A stretch of 9,236 nucleotides of DNA, taken from positions 1 through 9,236 of the forward strand of contig JARCRR010000154.1 in NCBI GenBank assembly GCA_029850565.1, given 5' to 3'. The position numbers were made by a program, and so were the translations under genes. Position 1 is the stretch's first letter; the number at the start of each line of letters is the position of its first letter. Source of the stretch: Gallionella sp. (GTDB taxonomy: Bacteria; Pseudomonadota; Gammaproteobacteria; Burkholderiales; Gallionellaceae). Shown piece after piece: positions 1 to 7,351 of this stretch. The notes beneath the pieces are model-generated. The model searched no databases. It was not told the origin of the DNA and saw only the letters and a list, made by a program, of their open reading frames with translations.

Positions 1-1
1 G

Positions 2-445
2 GCAGGTAGCTTGATACCGTGGATCGACAAGCAACTCGATAATGGCCAATCCAAGGAAGAGTGGAAGGGGCAGGCTGAAGTCAACAAGATACTGGGAACT
101 TCGCAGCGTATTCCGGTGGATGGTCTGTGCGTGCGTATCGGCGCGATGCGTTGTCATAGTCTGGCACTGACACTCAAGCTGAAAAAGGACGTTCCATTGA
201 GTGAAATCGAAGCGCTCATCAAAGGCGGCAATCCTTGGGTCAAGTTCGTACCTAACCAGCGCGAGCTGTCTGTGCGCGAGCTGACACCTGTCGCCGTGAC
301 GGGCAAACTGGATGTGGCGGTCGGTCGCGTACGCAAGATGGAACTTGGCCCCGAATATGTCAGTGCTTTCGTCTGCGGGGATCAATTGCTGTGGGGAGCT
401 GCCGAGCCTTTGCGCCGTATGTTGCGCATCTTGTTGGGCAAGTAG
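2..445 (+). CDS. asd: aspartate-semialdehyde dehydrogenase, C-terminal part (5' end outside window)
   Basis: The gene enters from the left edge: the frame is open from base 2 and its first visible residues (AGSLIPWIDKQL) are mid-protein, so there is no start here. About 147 residues remain. The enzyme makes L-aspartate-4-semialdehyde from aspartyl phosphate with NADPH, in the cytosol, at the branch to lysine/diaminopimelate, methionine and threonine. The stretch CVRIGAMRCHS matches the gammaproteobacterial-type Asd active-site segment; its histidine (codon 155-157) corresponds to the family's general acid/base histidine, and the nearby arginines to substrate-binding residues. The active-site cysteine would lie upstream of the window. 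The C-terminus (GDQLLWGAAEPLRRMLRILL) is typical of the family, so the 3' end is complete. fimV follows after 123 bases, as in many Beta- and Gammaproteobacteria. Identification is firm. Confidence 0.96.
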   Translation, partial: AGSLIPWIDKQLDNGQSKEEWKGQAEVNKILGTSQRIPVDGLCVRIGAMRCHSLALTLKLKKDVPLSEIEALIKGGNPWVKFVPNQRELSVRELTPVAVTGKLDVAVGRVRKMELGPEYVSAFVCGDQLLWGAAEPLRRMLRILLGK

Positions 446-475
446 AGAGCGGAAAAATCCGGTTGATTACCGTCA

Positions 476-524
476 GTTAGTGCGTGAAGTTAGAGGGGGA
501 GTGAACTTGCATCACTAACCCTCT
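476..524. repeat. overlapping short dyads in the asd-fimV gap
   Basis: GTTAGTG at 476-482 is matched by its exact complement CACTAAC at 513-519. AGAGGG at 492-497 can instead pair with CCCTCT at 519-524, and AGTG at 500-503 with CACT at 513-516. The three pairings share bases and exclude each other. GTTAG also recurs directly at 476, 489 and 529. No run of T follows, so this is not a canonical intrinsic terminator for asd. It could be a protein-binding dyad near the fimV promoter or simply chance in a short AT-richer gap. Confidence 0.35.
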
Positions 525-535
525 GATGTTAGTCT
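507..535 (+). promoter_or_regulatory. weak candidate sigma-70 promoter for fimV
   Basis: TTGCAT at 507-512 could be a -35 box, and TAGTCT at 530-535 a -10 box, 17 bases apart; a TG one base before the -10 gives an extended -10 form. Each hexamer matches consensus at only three positions, so the call rests mainly on spacing and location about 35 bases before the fimV start. fimV could equally be read from the asd side. Confidence 0.25.
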
Positions 536-557
536 GAATAACGTCTGGGGAAAGAAA

Positions 558-561
558 AAGG
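558..561 (+). promoter_or_regulatory. ribosome binding site of fimV
   Basis: AAGG lies 7 bases before the GTG at 569 and decides that start. The earlier GTG at 561 is in another frame and meets a stop after four codons. The GTG at 569 is followed directly by a signal peptide, as expected. Confidence 0.7.
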
Positions 562-568
562 TGGCAGC

Positions 569-3271
569 GTGCTGAAATCGATTTTAAAAGTTTCTGGTTT
601 TATTGCCTTCATGGCATGGAACGGCATGGTCTGTGCCACAGGTTTGGGTGGGATCAATGTCGGCTCCTATCTAGGGCAGCCACTTAAAGCAGAAATCGAA
701 TTGGTATCGGTCGATAAAGCCGATAGATCAAGTATCTCGGCCAAATTAGCTTCTGCGGAGGCTTTTAAGAATGCTGGTGTCGAATATCCCTACACCCTAC
801 CCAAGCTTAAGTTCGAGGTTATCAATCGCGAAAGTGGTGATCCGACAATCAAGCTGACTTCATCGCAACCTGTTAATGAACCCTTCGTTACGTTGTTGAT
901 TGAAGTCACGTGGTCGTCCGGCAAGTTGTTGCGTGAATATACTTTCCTACTTGATCCGGTTGATTTCAAAACCCAGGAGATTCCGGCAGAGACTGTCAAG
1001 CCGATTCAGCCTGTTGTGCCAATGGCTCCGCCTGTAGCCGTTGCGCCTGAGTTCGTACCCGCGCCCGAAGTGGTCGTAGCTCAACCTGCAATGATTCAAC
1101 AGGAGCAGGCCGAACCCCAAGCCGCTCCCTCTGCCAAAGAAGCCACCGTTGCACCTGCTGAAGTTGTGCAGCCAGCGCCTGTGCAAAATGCACATGTGAC
1201 CGAAAAGACACAACCCGTAGAAGTTCAACCTGAGGCGGTGGAAGAGGAAGAAGCAGTAAATGCTATCGAAGTCGAGCGGGGAGATACTTTAGGGAAGATT
1301 GCTGCTCAAATTAAACCGGATAGCATCAGTCTTGAGAGGATGCTGGTGGCTTTGTATCGCGCGAATGCTGATGTGTTTGATGGCAGGAACATGAATCGTA
1401 TCAAAGTAGGCAAGATACTTGTGCTTCCTGATAGTGATTCGATCAATGGCATCACACAGAAAGCCGCGGTGAAGGAGATTAGGGCTCAAGTAGCAGATTG
1501 GAACGTATACCGTCAGCAACTGGCGGCAGCACGAACTGATATGGGAAGTACCGCTGGACGTCAGGAATCGTCCGGCAAGATCAGTACTGCTGTTTCCGAA
1601 AGTGTTGCAGCGACTAAATCGCCTGCCAAAGAGGTGCTGAAGCTGTCGAAAGGTGAAGCACCCGGTGATAAAACCGTCGGAGCGGGAAAAGCCACTGCCC
1701 AAGAGAAAGCGAATGCTAAAGAAGAAGAGTCCATCGCCAAAAACAAGGCGTTGAAGGAAGCTCAAGAGCGAACAGCGCTATTGGAAAAGAACTTAAAAGA
1801 TATGCAGCGTTTGGCCGATCTTAAGAAGTCGGGAACGTCAGGCCAGACAGGAGTAGCAACGGCGAGTGCTCCCCCTGCCGCGACTTCTTCGACTTCAACT
1901 GCCGCAAGCGCACCAGTTAGGACGGCCCCCAAGGTGGTTGCACCTGTTGTGGTCGAACAGCCTTCATTGGTCGATGGGTTATTGAATAATCCAATCATGT
2001 TGGCAGGTGTGGCGGCACTGGTTCTTGCCTTAGGCGGAGCTGGGTTTGTCTGGGTACGTCGCAAAAAAACATCGGTTGGCAAAGAAGAAGCGCAACAACA
2101 AGACAGAGGTGATGTGGATGAAGTGGGTGGAGCGACTGGGCGTATCGCCGCGCCAGTGACGCCTTCTCCCGAAACGGGTGATTTCACCCAGTCAGCCAGT
2201 TCATCAGTTATTCCATCACAAGCTAATTCGGACGAAGTTGATCCGATCGGAGAGGCTGATCTGTTCTTGACGTTCGGACGTGACGTTCAAGCAGAGGAGG
2301 TGTTGACCGAGGCGCTCAAGTCTAATCCGCGCAATGTGCCGGTACGTCTCAAATTGTTGTCTATTTATTCAAGCCGGAAGGACACCAACGCGTTCTATAC
2401 GCAAGCACTGGCCATTAAAGAATCTGGAGATGCAGCTTCTTGGAGCTTGGCTGCCGAGATGGGTAGAGAGTTGGAGCCGAACAATCCACTTTATGGCGGT
2501 GATGGCACGAGTGTTCCTCACATGGCCGAACAGAAAGTCGAGGTTGCACAGCCTTCGGTGGACTTCGATCTTGGATTTGGCTCGCCTGCGCCGGCACCAT
2601 CGACGCCTGATTTCCAAGGCACAGTGGTGATGGAAGCGCCTGCGACTGAAAGTACTACTATTCTCTCGGCAAGCGAATTGCGTGAAGCTCAAGAGACACC
2701 GATGGATTTCGACGTGACCGGAAATCATGCGTTGGCTCCAGATGTAGCCTCGGCTGAAAGTTCTGCGGTCAACATGGATGAAATGTTGTTTGACGTGACT
2801 TCGGCTCATCCGGGAGTTGTTTCTCAGAATATGACCTCGAGCATCGCAGAGGCTCCTGCGGGAGGCAGTGCGGATGATTTGATATTTGATGTCACCACTG
2901 CCTACGCGAGTGCGCCAGTTGCCGAAAAACCAGCCCCCGCTGCTGCCCCATCTGTCGAGGATGGTTTGGCATTCACACTTGATTTCCCGACTGATTTCAG
3001 TGCAGCACCTGCCGTTAAAGAAGCTGCTCCAGTCGACATCGGTCTTGCCGACATCAGCCTAAACCTCGGCGATATATCTACCGCTTCGTCAGCCTCGACC
3101 AGCGAAAGCAAGGACGAACGTTGGCAGGAGGTCGCGACTAAACTAGATCTGGCCAAGGCTTACCAAGAGATGGGCGATGCCGATGGTGCGAAAGAGATTC
3201 TGGATGAAGTATTGCGCGATGGTGATGAGCAGCAACGCGCAAGTGCAGAAGCCATGCTGCAGCAACTGTAA
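569..3271 (+). CDS. fimV: FimV-type polar hub protein with LysM domain and C-terminal TPR-like motif
   Basis: A 900-residue protein starting at GTG. Residues 1-23 form a signal peptide (likely cut after VCA), followed by the family's N-terminal signature GLGGINVGSYLGQPLKAEIEL. Residues about 130-230 are a Pro/Ala/Val/Glu-rich linker, 232-288 a LysM peptidoglycan-binding domain, and about 378-420 a Lys/Glu-rich probable coiled coil. One membrane span at about 475-496 is followed by RRKK, so the first half should be periplasmic and the second cytoplasmic. Cytoplasmic parts include a TPR-like segment at 558-616, a long acidic low-complexity region with repeated FDVT motifs, and the conserved FimV C-terminal helical motif at 849-900. 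In Pseudomonas and relatives FimV localises to the cell pole and supports type IV pilus assembly, twitching and cAMP signalling; the role here is inferred. It looks more AT-rich than the genes downstream. Placement after asd supports the name. Confidence 0.93.
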   Translation: MLKSILKVSGFIAFMAWNGMVCATGLGGINVGSYLGQPLKAEIELVSVDKADRSSISAKLASAEAFKNAGVEYPYTLPKLKFEVINRESGDPTIKLTSSQPVNEPFVTLLIEVTWSSGKLLREYTFLLDPVDFKTQEIPAETVKPIQPVVPMAPPVAVAPEFVPAPEVVVAQPAMIQQEQAEPQAAPSAKEATVAPAEVVQPAPVQNAHVTEKTQPVEVQPEAVEEEEAVNAIEVERGDTLGKIAAQIKPDSISLERMLVALYRANADVFDGRNMNRIKVGKILVLPDSDSINGITQKAAVKEIRAQVADWNVYRQQLAAARTDMGSTAGRQESSGKISTAVSESVAATKSPAKEVLKLSKGEAPGDKTVGAGKATAQEKANAKEEESIAKNKALKEAQERTALLEKNLKDMQRLADLKKSGTSGQTGVATASAPPAATSSTSTAASAPVRTAPKVVAPVVVEQPSLVDGLLNNPIMLAGVAALVLALGGAGFVWVRRKKTSVGKEEAQQQDRGDVDEVGGATGRIAAPVTPSPETGDFTQSASSSVIPSQANSDEVDPIGEADLFLTFGRDVQAEEVLTEALKSNPRNVPVRLKLLSIYSSRKDTNAFYTQALAIKESGDAASWSLAAEMGRELEPNNPLYGGDGTSVPHMAEQKVEVAQPSVDFDLGFGSPAPAPSTPDFQGTVVMEAPATESTTILSASELREAQETPMDFDVTGNHALAPDVASAESSAVNMDEMLFDVTSAHPGVVSQNMTSSIAEAPAGGSADDLIFDVTTAYASAPVAEKPAPAAAPSVEDGLAFTLDFPTDFSAAPAVKEAAPVDIGLADISLNLGDISTASSASTSESKDERWQEVATKLDLAKAYQEMGDADGAKEILDEVLRDGDEQQRASAEAMLQQL

Positions 3272-3287
3272 TCAATGCAACTTAAGG

Positions 3288-3315
3288 AAACGGCAGCCAC
3301 CAAGGCTGCCGTTTT
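3288..3315 (+). terminator. Rho-independent terminator of fimV
   Basis: AAACGGCAGCC (3288-3298) and GGCTGCCGTTT (3304-3314) form a perfect 11-bp stem with a 5-base loop (ACCAA), ending in four T and then CATTT. It sits 16 bases after the fimV stop. The T run is short, so some read-through into the next gene is likely. Confidence 0.85.
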
Positions 3316-3324
3316 CATTTGAAG

Positions 3325-3948
3325 ATGATGAAAAACATGCCACATCCCGCCGTACAGATACTTGTTTGGGTTTTGCTCGCGCTGCTTGTGCAGCGCTTGC
3401 AGGGCATCACTTTGCTGGTCATGTGCATCGTTTTACTCAGCTTGGCTCTGAAGTTATTTGCGGTGCAGATGTTGAGTCTATTACGCCGCACTCGCTGGAT
3501 CGTGCTCTCGCTGTTGCTGATCTACGCTTACACCACACCGGGCATTGCGTTGTTCTCACAACTCGGAATGTTGTCGCCGACATGGGAGGGATTGTCGGAC
3601 GGCACGACACAACTGGGGCGATTGTTGAGCGTGTTGGCTGGGCTGGCGATCCTGTTGGCTTTGCTGTCGCAGGCGCAATTGATCAGCGGTTTGTATTCAT
3701 TGATGTATCCCTTGCGCTGGCTCGGCTTGTCGCGCGAACGTTTCGCCGTGCGTTTGGCATTGACGTTAGAGAATGCGGAATCGGCCATGCGTGATACGGC
3801 GGGTGATTGGAGAACCAGCATCGGAAATGCATTAAAACCGAATACATCGGGTGCGTCGCATATCGAATTCGATGTCCATGCGTTCAGACTCATTGACGTT
3901 CTGACTCTGCTTGCATGCGCGGCATTGATGATAGGAGTATGGCGATGA
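3325..3948 (+). CDS. CbiQ/EcfT-like polytopic membrane protein (ECF transporter T-component family)
   Basis: About 207 very hydrophobic residues with roughly five membrane segments; counted from the ATG at 3325 these are near residues 8-25, 27-50, 58-77, 100-120 and 189-206. The middle resembles the CbiQ/EcfT family: a third helix ending in YTTPG, then a WEGLSDGTTQLGRLL stretch, then PLRWLGLSRERFAVRLALTLE, like the PLRRLGLP segment before the T-component coupling helices. T components couple a substrate-binding S subunit to ATPases in vitamin or metal uptake. No S subunit or ATPase gene is in this window, and I do not see the usual Ala-Arg-Gly coupling motifs; the matching place reads RDTAGDWR. 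The start is uncertain: TTG 3319, ATG 3325, 3328 and 3337 share the frame and none has a clear Shine-Dalgarno. The stop overlaps the truA start (ATGA). Family call is moderate; substrate and function unknown. Confidence 0.6.
   Translation: MMKNMPHPAVQILVWVLLALLVQRLQGITLLVMCIVLLSLALKLFAVQMLSLLRRTRWIVLSLLLIYAYTTPGIALFSQLGMLSPTWEGLSDGTTQLGRLLSVLAGLAILLALLSQAQLISGLYSLMYPLRWLGLSRERFAVRLALTLENAESAMRDTAGDWRTSIGNALKPNTSGASHIEFDVHAFRLIDVLTLLACAALMIGVWR
3933..3937 (+). promoter_or_regulatory. ribosome binding site that sets the truA start
   Basis: AGGAG lies 7 bases before ATG 3945 but only 1 base before ATG 3939. This favours 3945, which also gives the ATGA overlap with the gene upstream. Confidence 0.75.
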
Positions 3949-4721
3949 GGATAGCACTTGGTGTGGAGTATGACGGCAGTGGATATAACGGTTGGCAGAG
4001 CCAACCAGACGTCCCCAACGTGCAAGACTCATTGCAAGCCGCGTTGAGTGGCATCGCGGGCGAAGGCATCGAAATCATCGCCGCTGGGAGAACCGATACT
4101 GGTGTGCATGCACTGGAGCAGGTTATCCATTTCGATACCAGTATCGACAGACCGTTATCTGCTTGGGTGCGCGGCACGAATGCTATGTTGCCGAAAGACA
4201 TCGCCGTGCTATGGGCGCATCCTGTGTCGGATGAGTTCCATGCTCGCTTCTCTGCTCAAGCGCGCAGTTATCAATATGTGCTCATCAATCGTCCGTCGCG
4301 TAGTGCCGTGCATCACGCTAAAGTGGGCTGGTTCCATGCTCCGCTGGATGTGGCAGCGATGCGTGAGGCTGCGCAATACTTGCTGGGCGAGCACGACTTC
4401 AGCGCATTCCGTTCCTCGCAATGCCAAGCCAAGACGCCGATGAAGAACCTTGCTGTGCTCGAAATCCAACAGCAGGGCGACACCTTCATCTTTGATCTGA
4501 CTGCCAATGCCTTCCTGCACCACATGGTGCGCAACATCCTTGGTTGCTTGGTCTATATTGGCAAGGGTAAGCACCCGCCGCAATGGATGGTCGAGGTGAT
4601 GGCAGGTGCCGACCGCAAGTTCGCCGCGCCGACCTTCATGCCGGACGGGCTTTACTTGCGCCACATCACCTATGACCCAAAATGGCAGTTACCACAAGGT
4701 ACAATGCCGCCTCGTTATTGA
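3945..4721 (+). CDS. truA: tRNA pseudouridine(38-40) synthase
   Basis: A 258-residue enzyme that converts uridines 38-40 of the tRNA anticodon stem-loop to pseudouridine in the cytosol. The N-terminus RIALGVEYDGSGYNGWQ and the motif AGRTDTGVHA are diagnostic; Asp51 in that motif is the catalytic nucleophile. The motif RSYQYVLINR and the C-terminal domain segment FLHHMVRNILGCLVYIGKGK are also typical. Length is normal for the family (about 260-270). ATG 3945 is preferred over ATG 3939 or farther upstream starts because of Shine-Dalgarno spacing and the 4-base overlap with the membrane-protein gene, which suggests translational coupling. trpF starts 12 bases after the stop. The asd-fimV-truA neighbourhood is also known in pseudomonads. 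Identification is firm. Confidence 0.96.
   Translation: MRIALGVEYDGSGYNGWQSQPDVPNVQDSLQAALSGIAGEGIEIIAAGRTDTGVHALEQVIHFDTSIDRPLSAWVRGTNAMLPKDIAVLWAHPVSDEFHARFSAQARSYQYVLINRPSRSAVHHAKVGWFHAPLDVAAMREAAQYLLGEHDFSAFRSSQCQAKTPMKNLAVLEIQQQGDTFIFDLTANAFLHHMVRNILGCLVYIGKGKHPPQWMVEVMAGADRKFAAPTFMPDGLYLRHITYDPKWQLPQGTMPPRY
4700..4705 (+). promoter_or_regulatory. TACAAT, possible -10 box ahead of trpF
   Basis: TACAAT lies in the last codons of truA, placed so that transcription would begin about 20 bases before the trpF start. No acceptable -35 hexamer lies 16-18 bases upstream (the region reads CCAAAAT). It may be a weak internal promoter or chance; the same GGTACAATGC string occurs inside trpF at about 5063. 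Confidence 0.2.
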
Positions 4722-4733
4722 ATCGATCCCTCC

Positions 4734-5366
4734 ATGACCAGAATCAAAATCTGCGGAATCACCCGCGAGCAAGACTTGCACACTGTGGCAAACAGCGGCG
4801 CGGATGCGATCGGGCTGGTGTTCTATGAAAAAAGCCCGCGCTATATCAGCGTCGAACAGGCGAATAAATTGGTTCGCGTTGTGCCACCTTTCGTGACGGT
4901 AGTGGGGCTGTTCGTGAATCCAACGGTCGAGTACGTGCGCGAAGTGTTGGCAACAGTCCCATTGGATGTATTGCAGTTCCACGGCGAGGAAACATCGGAG
5001 TTCTGCCAGCAGTTCGGCAAGCCTTATCTCAAGGCCATTCGGGTCAAAGCGGGAGTGGATTTGGTACAATGCGCGGCCCGTTATGCCGGTGCGCAAGGCT
5101 TGTTGCTGGATGCCTTCGTTGATGGTACGCAGGGTGGAACGGGTGAATCGTTCGACTGGGCGTTGATTCCTCAGAATCTACCGTTGCCGGTGATTCTGTC
5201 CGGCGGGTTGCACGCGGGCAATGTGGCCGAGGCGATTAAACAAGTGCGGCCTTACGCGGTGGATGTGTCCAGCGGCGTGGAGGAAGCAAAAGGAATCAAG
5301 GAAGCGGCGAAGATCGCGGCATTCATCAATGAGGTTAAACGAATAGATGTACAACTACCCAGATAG
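4734..5366 (+). CDS. trpF: phosphoribosylanthranilate isomerase
   Basis: A 210-residue monofunctional TIM-barrel enzyme. It isomerises N-(5-phosphoribosyl)-anthranilate to the 1-(2-carboxyphenylamino)-deoxyribulose phosphate, the third step of tryptophan synthesis. The strand-1 motif KICGIT carries Cys7 (general base), and LLLDAFVDG carries Asp126 (general acid); both fall at the same numbers as in the Thermotoga enzyme. Phosphate-binding glycines are visible in GGTGESFDW, LSGGL and DVSSGVE. Translation starts 12 bases after truA without a recognisable Shine-Dalgarno (the upstream bases read GAATCGATCCCTCC), so expression probably depends on coupling to truA. The last 20 bases overlap trpB. 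No trpC or trpD is present, so the earlier pathway genes lie elsewhere. Identification is firm. Confidence 0.97.
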   Translation: MTRIKICGITREQDLHTVANSGADAIGLVFYEKSPRYISVEQANKLVRVVPPFVTVVGLFVNPTVEYVREVLATVPLDVLQFHGEETSEFCQQFGKPYLKAIRVKAGVDLVQCAARYAGAQGLLLDAFVDGTQGGTGESFDWALIPQNLPLPVILSGGLHAGNVAEAIKQVRPYAVDVSSGVEEAKGIKEAAKIAAFINEVKRIDVQLPR

Positions 5367-6543
5367 TAGCGGCCACTTTGGCCAGTTCGGCGGCATCTAC
5401 ATGGCCGAGACGCTGATTCCCGCAGTGGAAGAACTGCGCCAGCAGTACCTGCGTTTTCGCGACGATCCCGAGTTCAAGGCCGAATTCGCCTATGAGTTGA
5501 AGCATTATGTCGGCCGCCCCAGCCCGATCTATCACGCCAAGCGTCTGTCGGACAGTCTGGGCGGCGCGCAGATATACCTGAAGCGCGAAGACTTGAACCA
5601 CACCGGCGCGCACAAGATCAACAACGCCATCGGACAAGCCTTGCTCGCCAAGCGTATGGGCAAGAAGCGAGTCATCGCCGAGACCGGCGCGGGCATGCAC
5701 GGTGTGGCGACCGCCACCGTGGCGGCGCGTTTTGGCATGGAGTGCATCGTGTATATGGGCGCGGAAGACATCCAGCGCCAAGCTCCCAATGTATTCCGCA
5801 TGAAATTGCTGGGCGCGACCGTCGTGCCCGTGGAAAGCGGTTCCAAAACGCTCAAAGACGCGTGCAACGAGGCCATCCGCGATTGGGTCACTAACGTTGA
5901 ATCCACGTTCTACATTTTCGGTACGGCGGCTGGCCCGCATCCTTACCCGATGATGGTGCGCGACTTCCAGTGCGTGATTGGCAATGAAGCCAAAGTGCAG
6001 ATGCCGGAGATGATAGGCCGTCAGCCGGATGTGGTGATCGCCTGTGTCGGCGGCGGTTCCAACGCCATCGGCCTGTTCCATCCCTATATCGAAGTGCCGA
6101 ACGTGCAGATCATCGGCGTGGAAGCGGGCGGGTTCGGTATCGCCAGCGGCAAACATGCCGCGCCGCTCACCGCGAACGCCAAGGTCGGCGTGCTTCACGG
6201 CAACAAGGTCAATCTCATGCAGGACGAGAATGGCCAGATCATCGAGACGCATTCCATCTCTGCCGGACTCGATTACCCCGGCGTCGGCCCCGAGCATTGC
6301 CTGTTGAAAGAGATCGGTCGCGCGCAATATGTCGCCATCAACGACGATGAAGCGCTGGCGGCGTTCGACTCGCTGTGCCGTTTCGAAGGCATCATCCCGG
6401 CCTTGGAATCCAGTCACGCACTGGCGCATGCGATCAAGATCGCGCCGACCATGGCTAAGGATAAAGTGTTGTTGGTGAATCTCTCCGGTCGTGGCGACAA
6501 GGACATGAATACCGTGGCGCGCATCAAGGGGATCACGCTATGA
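5347..6543 (+). CDS. trpB: tryptophan synthase beta chain
   Basis: A 398-residue PLP enzyme that joins indole, channelled from the alpha chain, to serine to give tryptophan. The PLP lysine is Lys90 in HTGAHKINNA, the catalytic glutamate is Glu112 in AETGAGMHGVA, and the phosphate-binding loop is GGGSNAIG from residue 235. FHPYIEV and the C-terminal LSGRGDKD are also family hallmarks. Length is normal (about 395-405). A TAG lies in frame directly before ATG 5347, so no earlier start is possible; the gene therefore begins inside trpF with a 20-base overlap. GAGG at 5331-5334 is a usable but distant ribosome site, which fits coupling to trpF. Its stop overlaps the trpA start by 4 bases. Identification is firm. 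Confidence 0.98.
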   Translation: MYNYPDSSGHFGQFGGIYMAETLIPAVEELRQQYLRFRDDPEFKAEFAYELKHYVGRPSPIYHAKRLSDSLGGAQIYLKREDLNHTGAHKINNAIGQALLAKRMGKKRVIAETGAGMHGVATATVAARFGMECIVYMGAEDIQRQAPNVFRMKLLGATVVPVESGSKTLKDACNEAIRDWVTNVESTFYIFGTAAGPHPYPMMVRDFQCVIGNEAKVQMPEMIGRQPDVVIACVGGGSNAIGLFHPYIEVPNVQIIGVEAGGFGIASGKHAAPLTANAKVGVLHGNKVNLMQDENGQIIETHSISAGLDYPGVGPEHCLLKEIGRAQYVAINDDEALAAFDSLCRFEGIIPALESSHALAHAIKIAPTMAKDKVLLVNLSGRGDKDMNTVARIKGITL

Positions 6544-7337
6544 GCCGCATCCAGATCACCTTTGACAAACTCAAGCAGCAACAGCGCAAAGCGCTCATCC
6601 CCTTCATCACTGCAGGCGATCCGTCGCAGCCACTCACCGTGCCCTTGCTGCATGGCTTGGTGAGTGCAGGGGCGGATGTTCTCGAACTCGGCGTGCCGTT
6701 CTCCGACCCGATGGCGGACGGCCCGGTGATCCAGCGCGCTTCCGAGCGTGCGCTCAAGAATGGCATGTCGCTGCGCGGCGTGCTGGGCATGGTAGCTGAG
6801 TTCCGCAAGCAGGATGCGACCACGCCCGTGGTGTTGATGGGCTACGGTAACCCTATCGAGGCGATGGGTTGGGAGGTATTTGCACAGCGCTGTGCCGAGG
6901 TCGGCGTGGACGGTGTGTTGACGGTGGATTTTCCGCCGGAAGAAAGCCACGAGGCGTTCGAACATCTGCAACGCCACCACATCGCGCCCATCTTCCTGCT
7001 CGCGCCGACGACGAATGAAGCGCGCATCCAGCAGGTCGCCAAGTTGGCACGCGGTTATGTGTATTACGTTTCGCTGAAAGGCGTGACCGGCTCGGGTAGC
7101 ATCGATCTGTCGGCCATCGAGGACAAACTGCCGCAACTGCGCAAACACATCAAGCTGCCTATCGGTGTGGGCTTCGGCATCCGCGATGCTGCGACCGCCA
7201 AAGCAGTCGCCAAGCTGTGCGATGGCGTGGTGGTGGGTAGCCGCATCGTGCAGGAAGTAGAAAATTCAACTGAGCAGAATGTCGTCGCCAACGTGAGCAA
7301 GTTGGTGCGAGAATTGCGTCAGGCAATCGATCAATAA
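6540..7337 (+). CDS. trpA: tryptophan synthase alpha chain
   Basis: A 265-residue TIM barrel that cleaves indole-3-glycerol phosphate to indole and glyceraldehyde-3-phosphate, working as an alpha2-beta2 complex with TrpB. The motif LELGVPFSDPMADGP places catalytic Glu49 and Asp60 at exactly the Salmonella positions. Tyr in MGYGNP, the flexible loop 6 region YYVSLKGVTGSG, and the phosphate-binding GVGFGI and VVGSRIV motifs are present. Translation starts in an ATGA overlap with trpB, with AAGGGG (6526-6531) 8 bases upstream, suggesting the equal synthesis needed for the complex. accD follows after 14 bases. Identification is firm. Confidence 0.98.
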   Translation: MSRIQITFDKLKQQQRKALIPFITAGDPSQPLTVPLLHGLVSAGADVLELGVPFSDPMADGPVIQRASERALKNGMSLRGVLGMVAEFRKQDATTPVVLMGYGNPIEAMGWEVFAQRCAEVGVDGVLTVDFPPEESHEAFEHLQRHHIAPIFLLAPTTNEARIQQVAKLARGYVYYVSLKGVTGSGSIDLSAIEDKLPQLRKHIKLPIGVGFGIRDAATAKAVAKLCDGVVVGSRIVQEVENSTEQNVVANVSKLVRELRQAIDQ

Positions 7338-7351
7338 GAGGAGAGCACATC

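Noticed and set aside
1289..1765. Minus-strand open frame (158 codons) inside fimV
   Set aside because: The + strand there encodes the LysM domain and coiled coil of FimV; the reverse translation has no domain.
1758..2696. Direct repeat GAAGCTCAAGAG in fimV (near 1758 and 2686)
   Set aside because: A 12-base match between two Glu-Ala-Gln-Glu codon runs in a long low-complexity gene is expected by chance and codon preference.
3177..3794. Alternative + frame over the fimV end and EcfT-like gene (205 codons)
   Set aside because: It crosses the fimV terminator, and its translation is not membrane-like or recognisable, whereas the competing frame gives coherent helices and a family match.
5065..5070. 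TACAAT inside trpF as a promoter
   Set aside because: No -35 box at proper distance, and it lies within conserved coding sequence far from any gene start.
5335..6429. Long minus-strand open frame (364 codons) opposite trpB
   Set aside because: It lies wholly over a canonical trpB with intact catalytic residues. Its translation is rich in His/Arg/Ala/Asp with no recognisable motif, as expected from the reverse of strongly codon-biased GC-rich sequence.
6414..7148. Minus-strand open frame (244 codons) opposite trpA and the trpB end
   Set aside because: It spans two genuine + strand genes and looks like an antisense codon-bias shadow.
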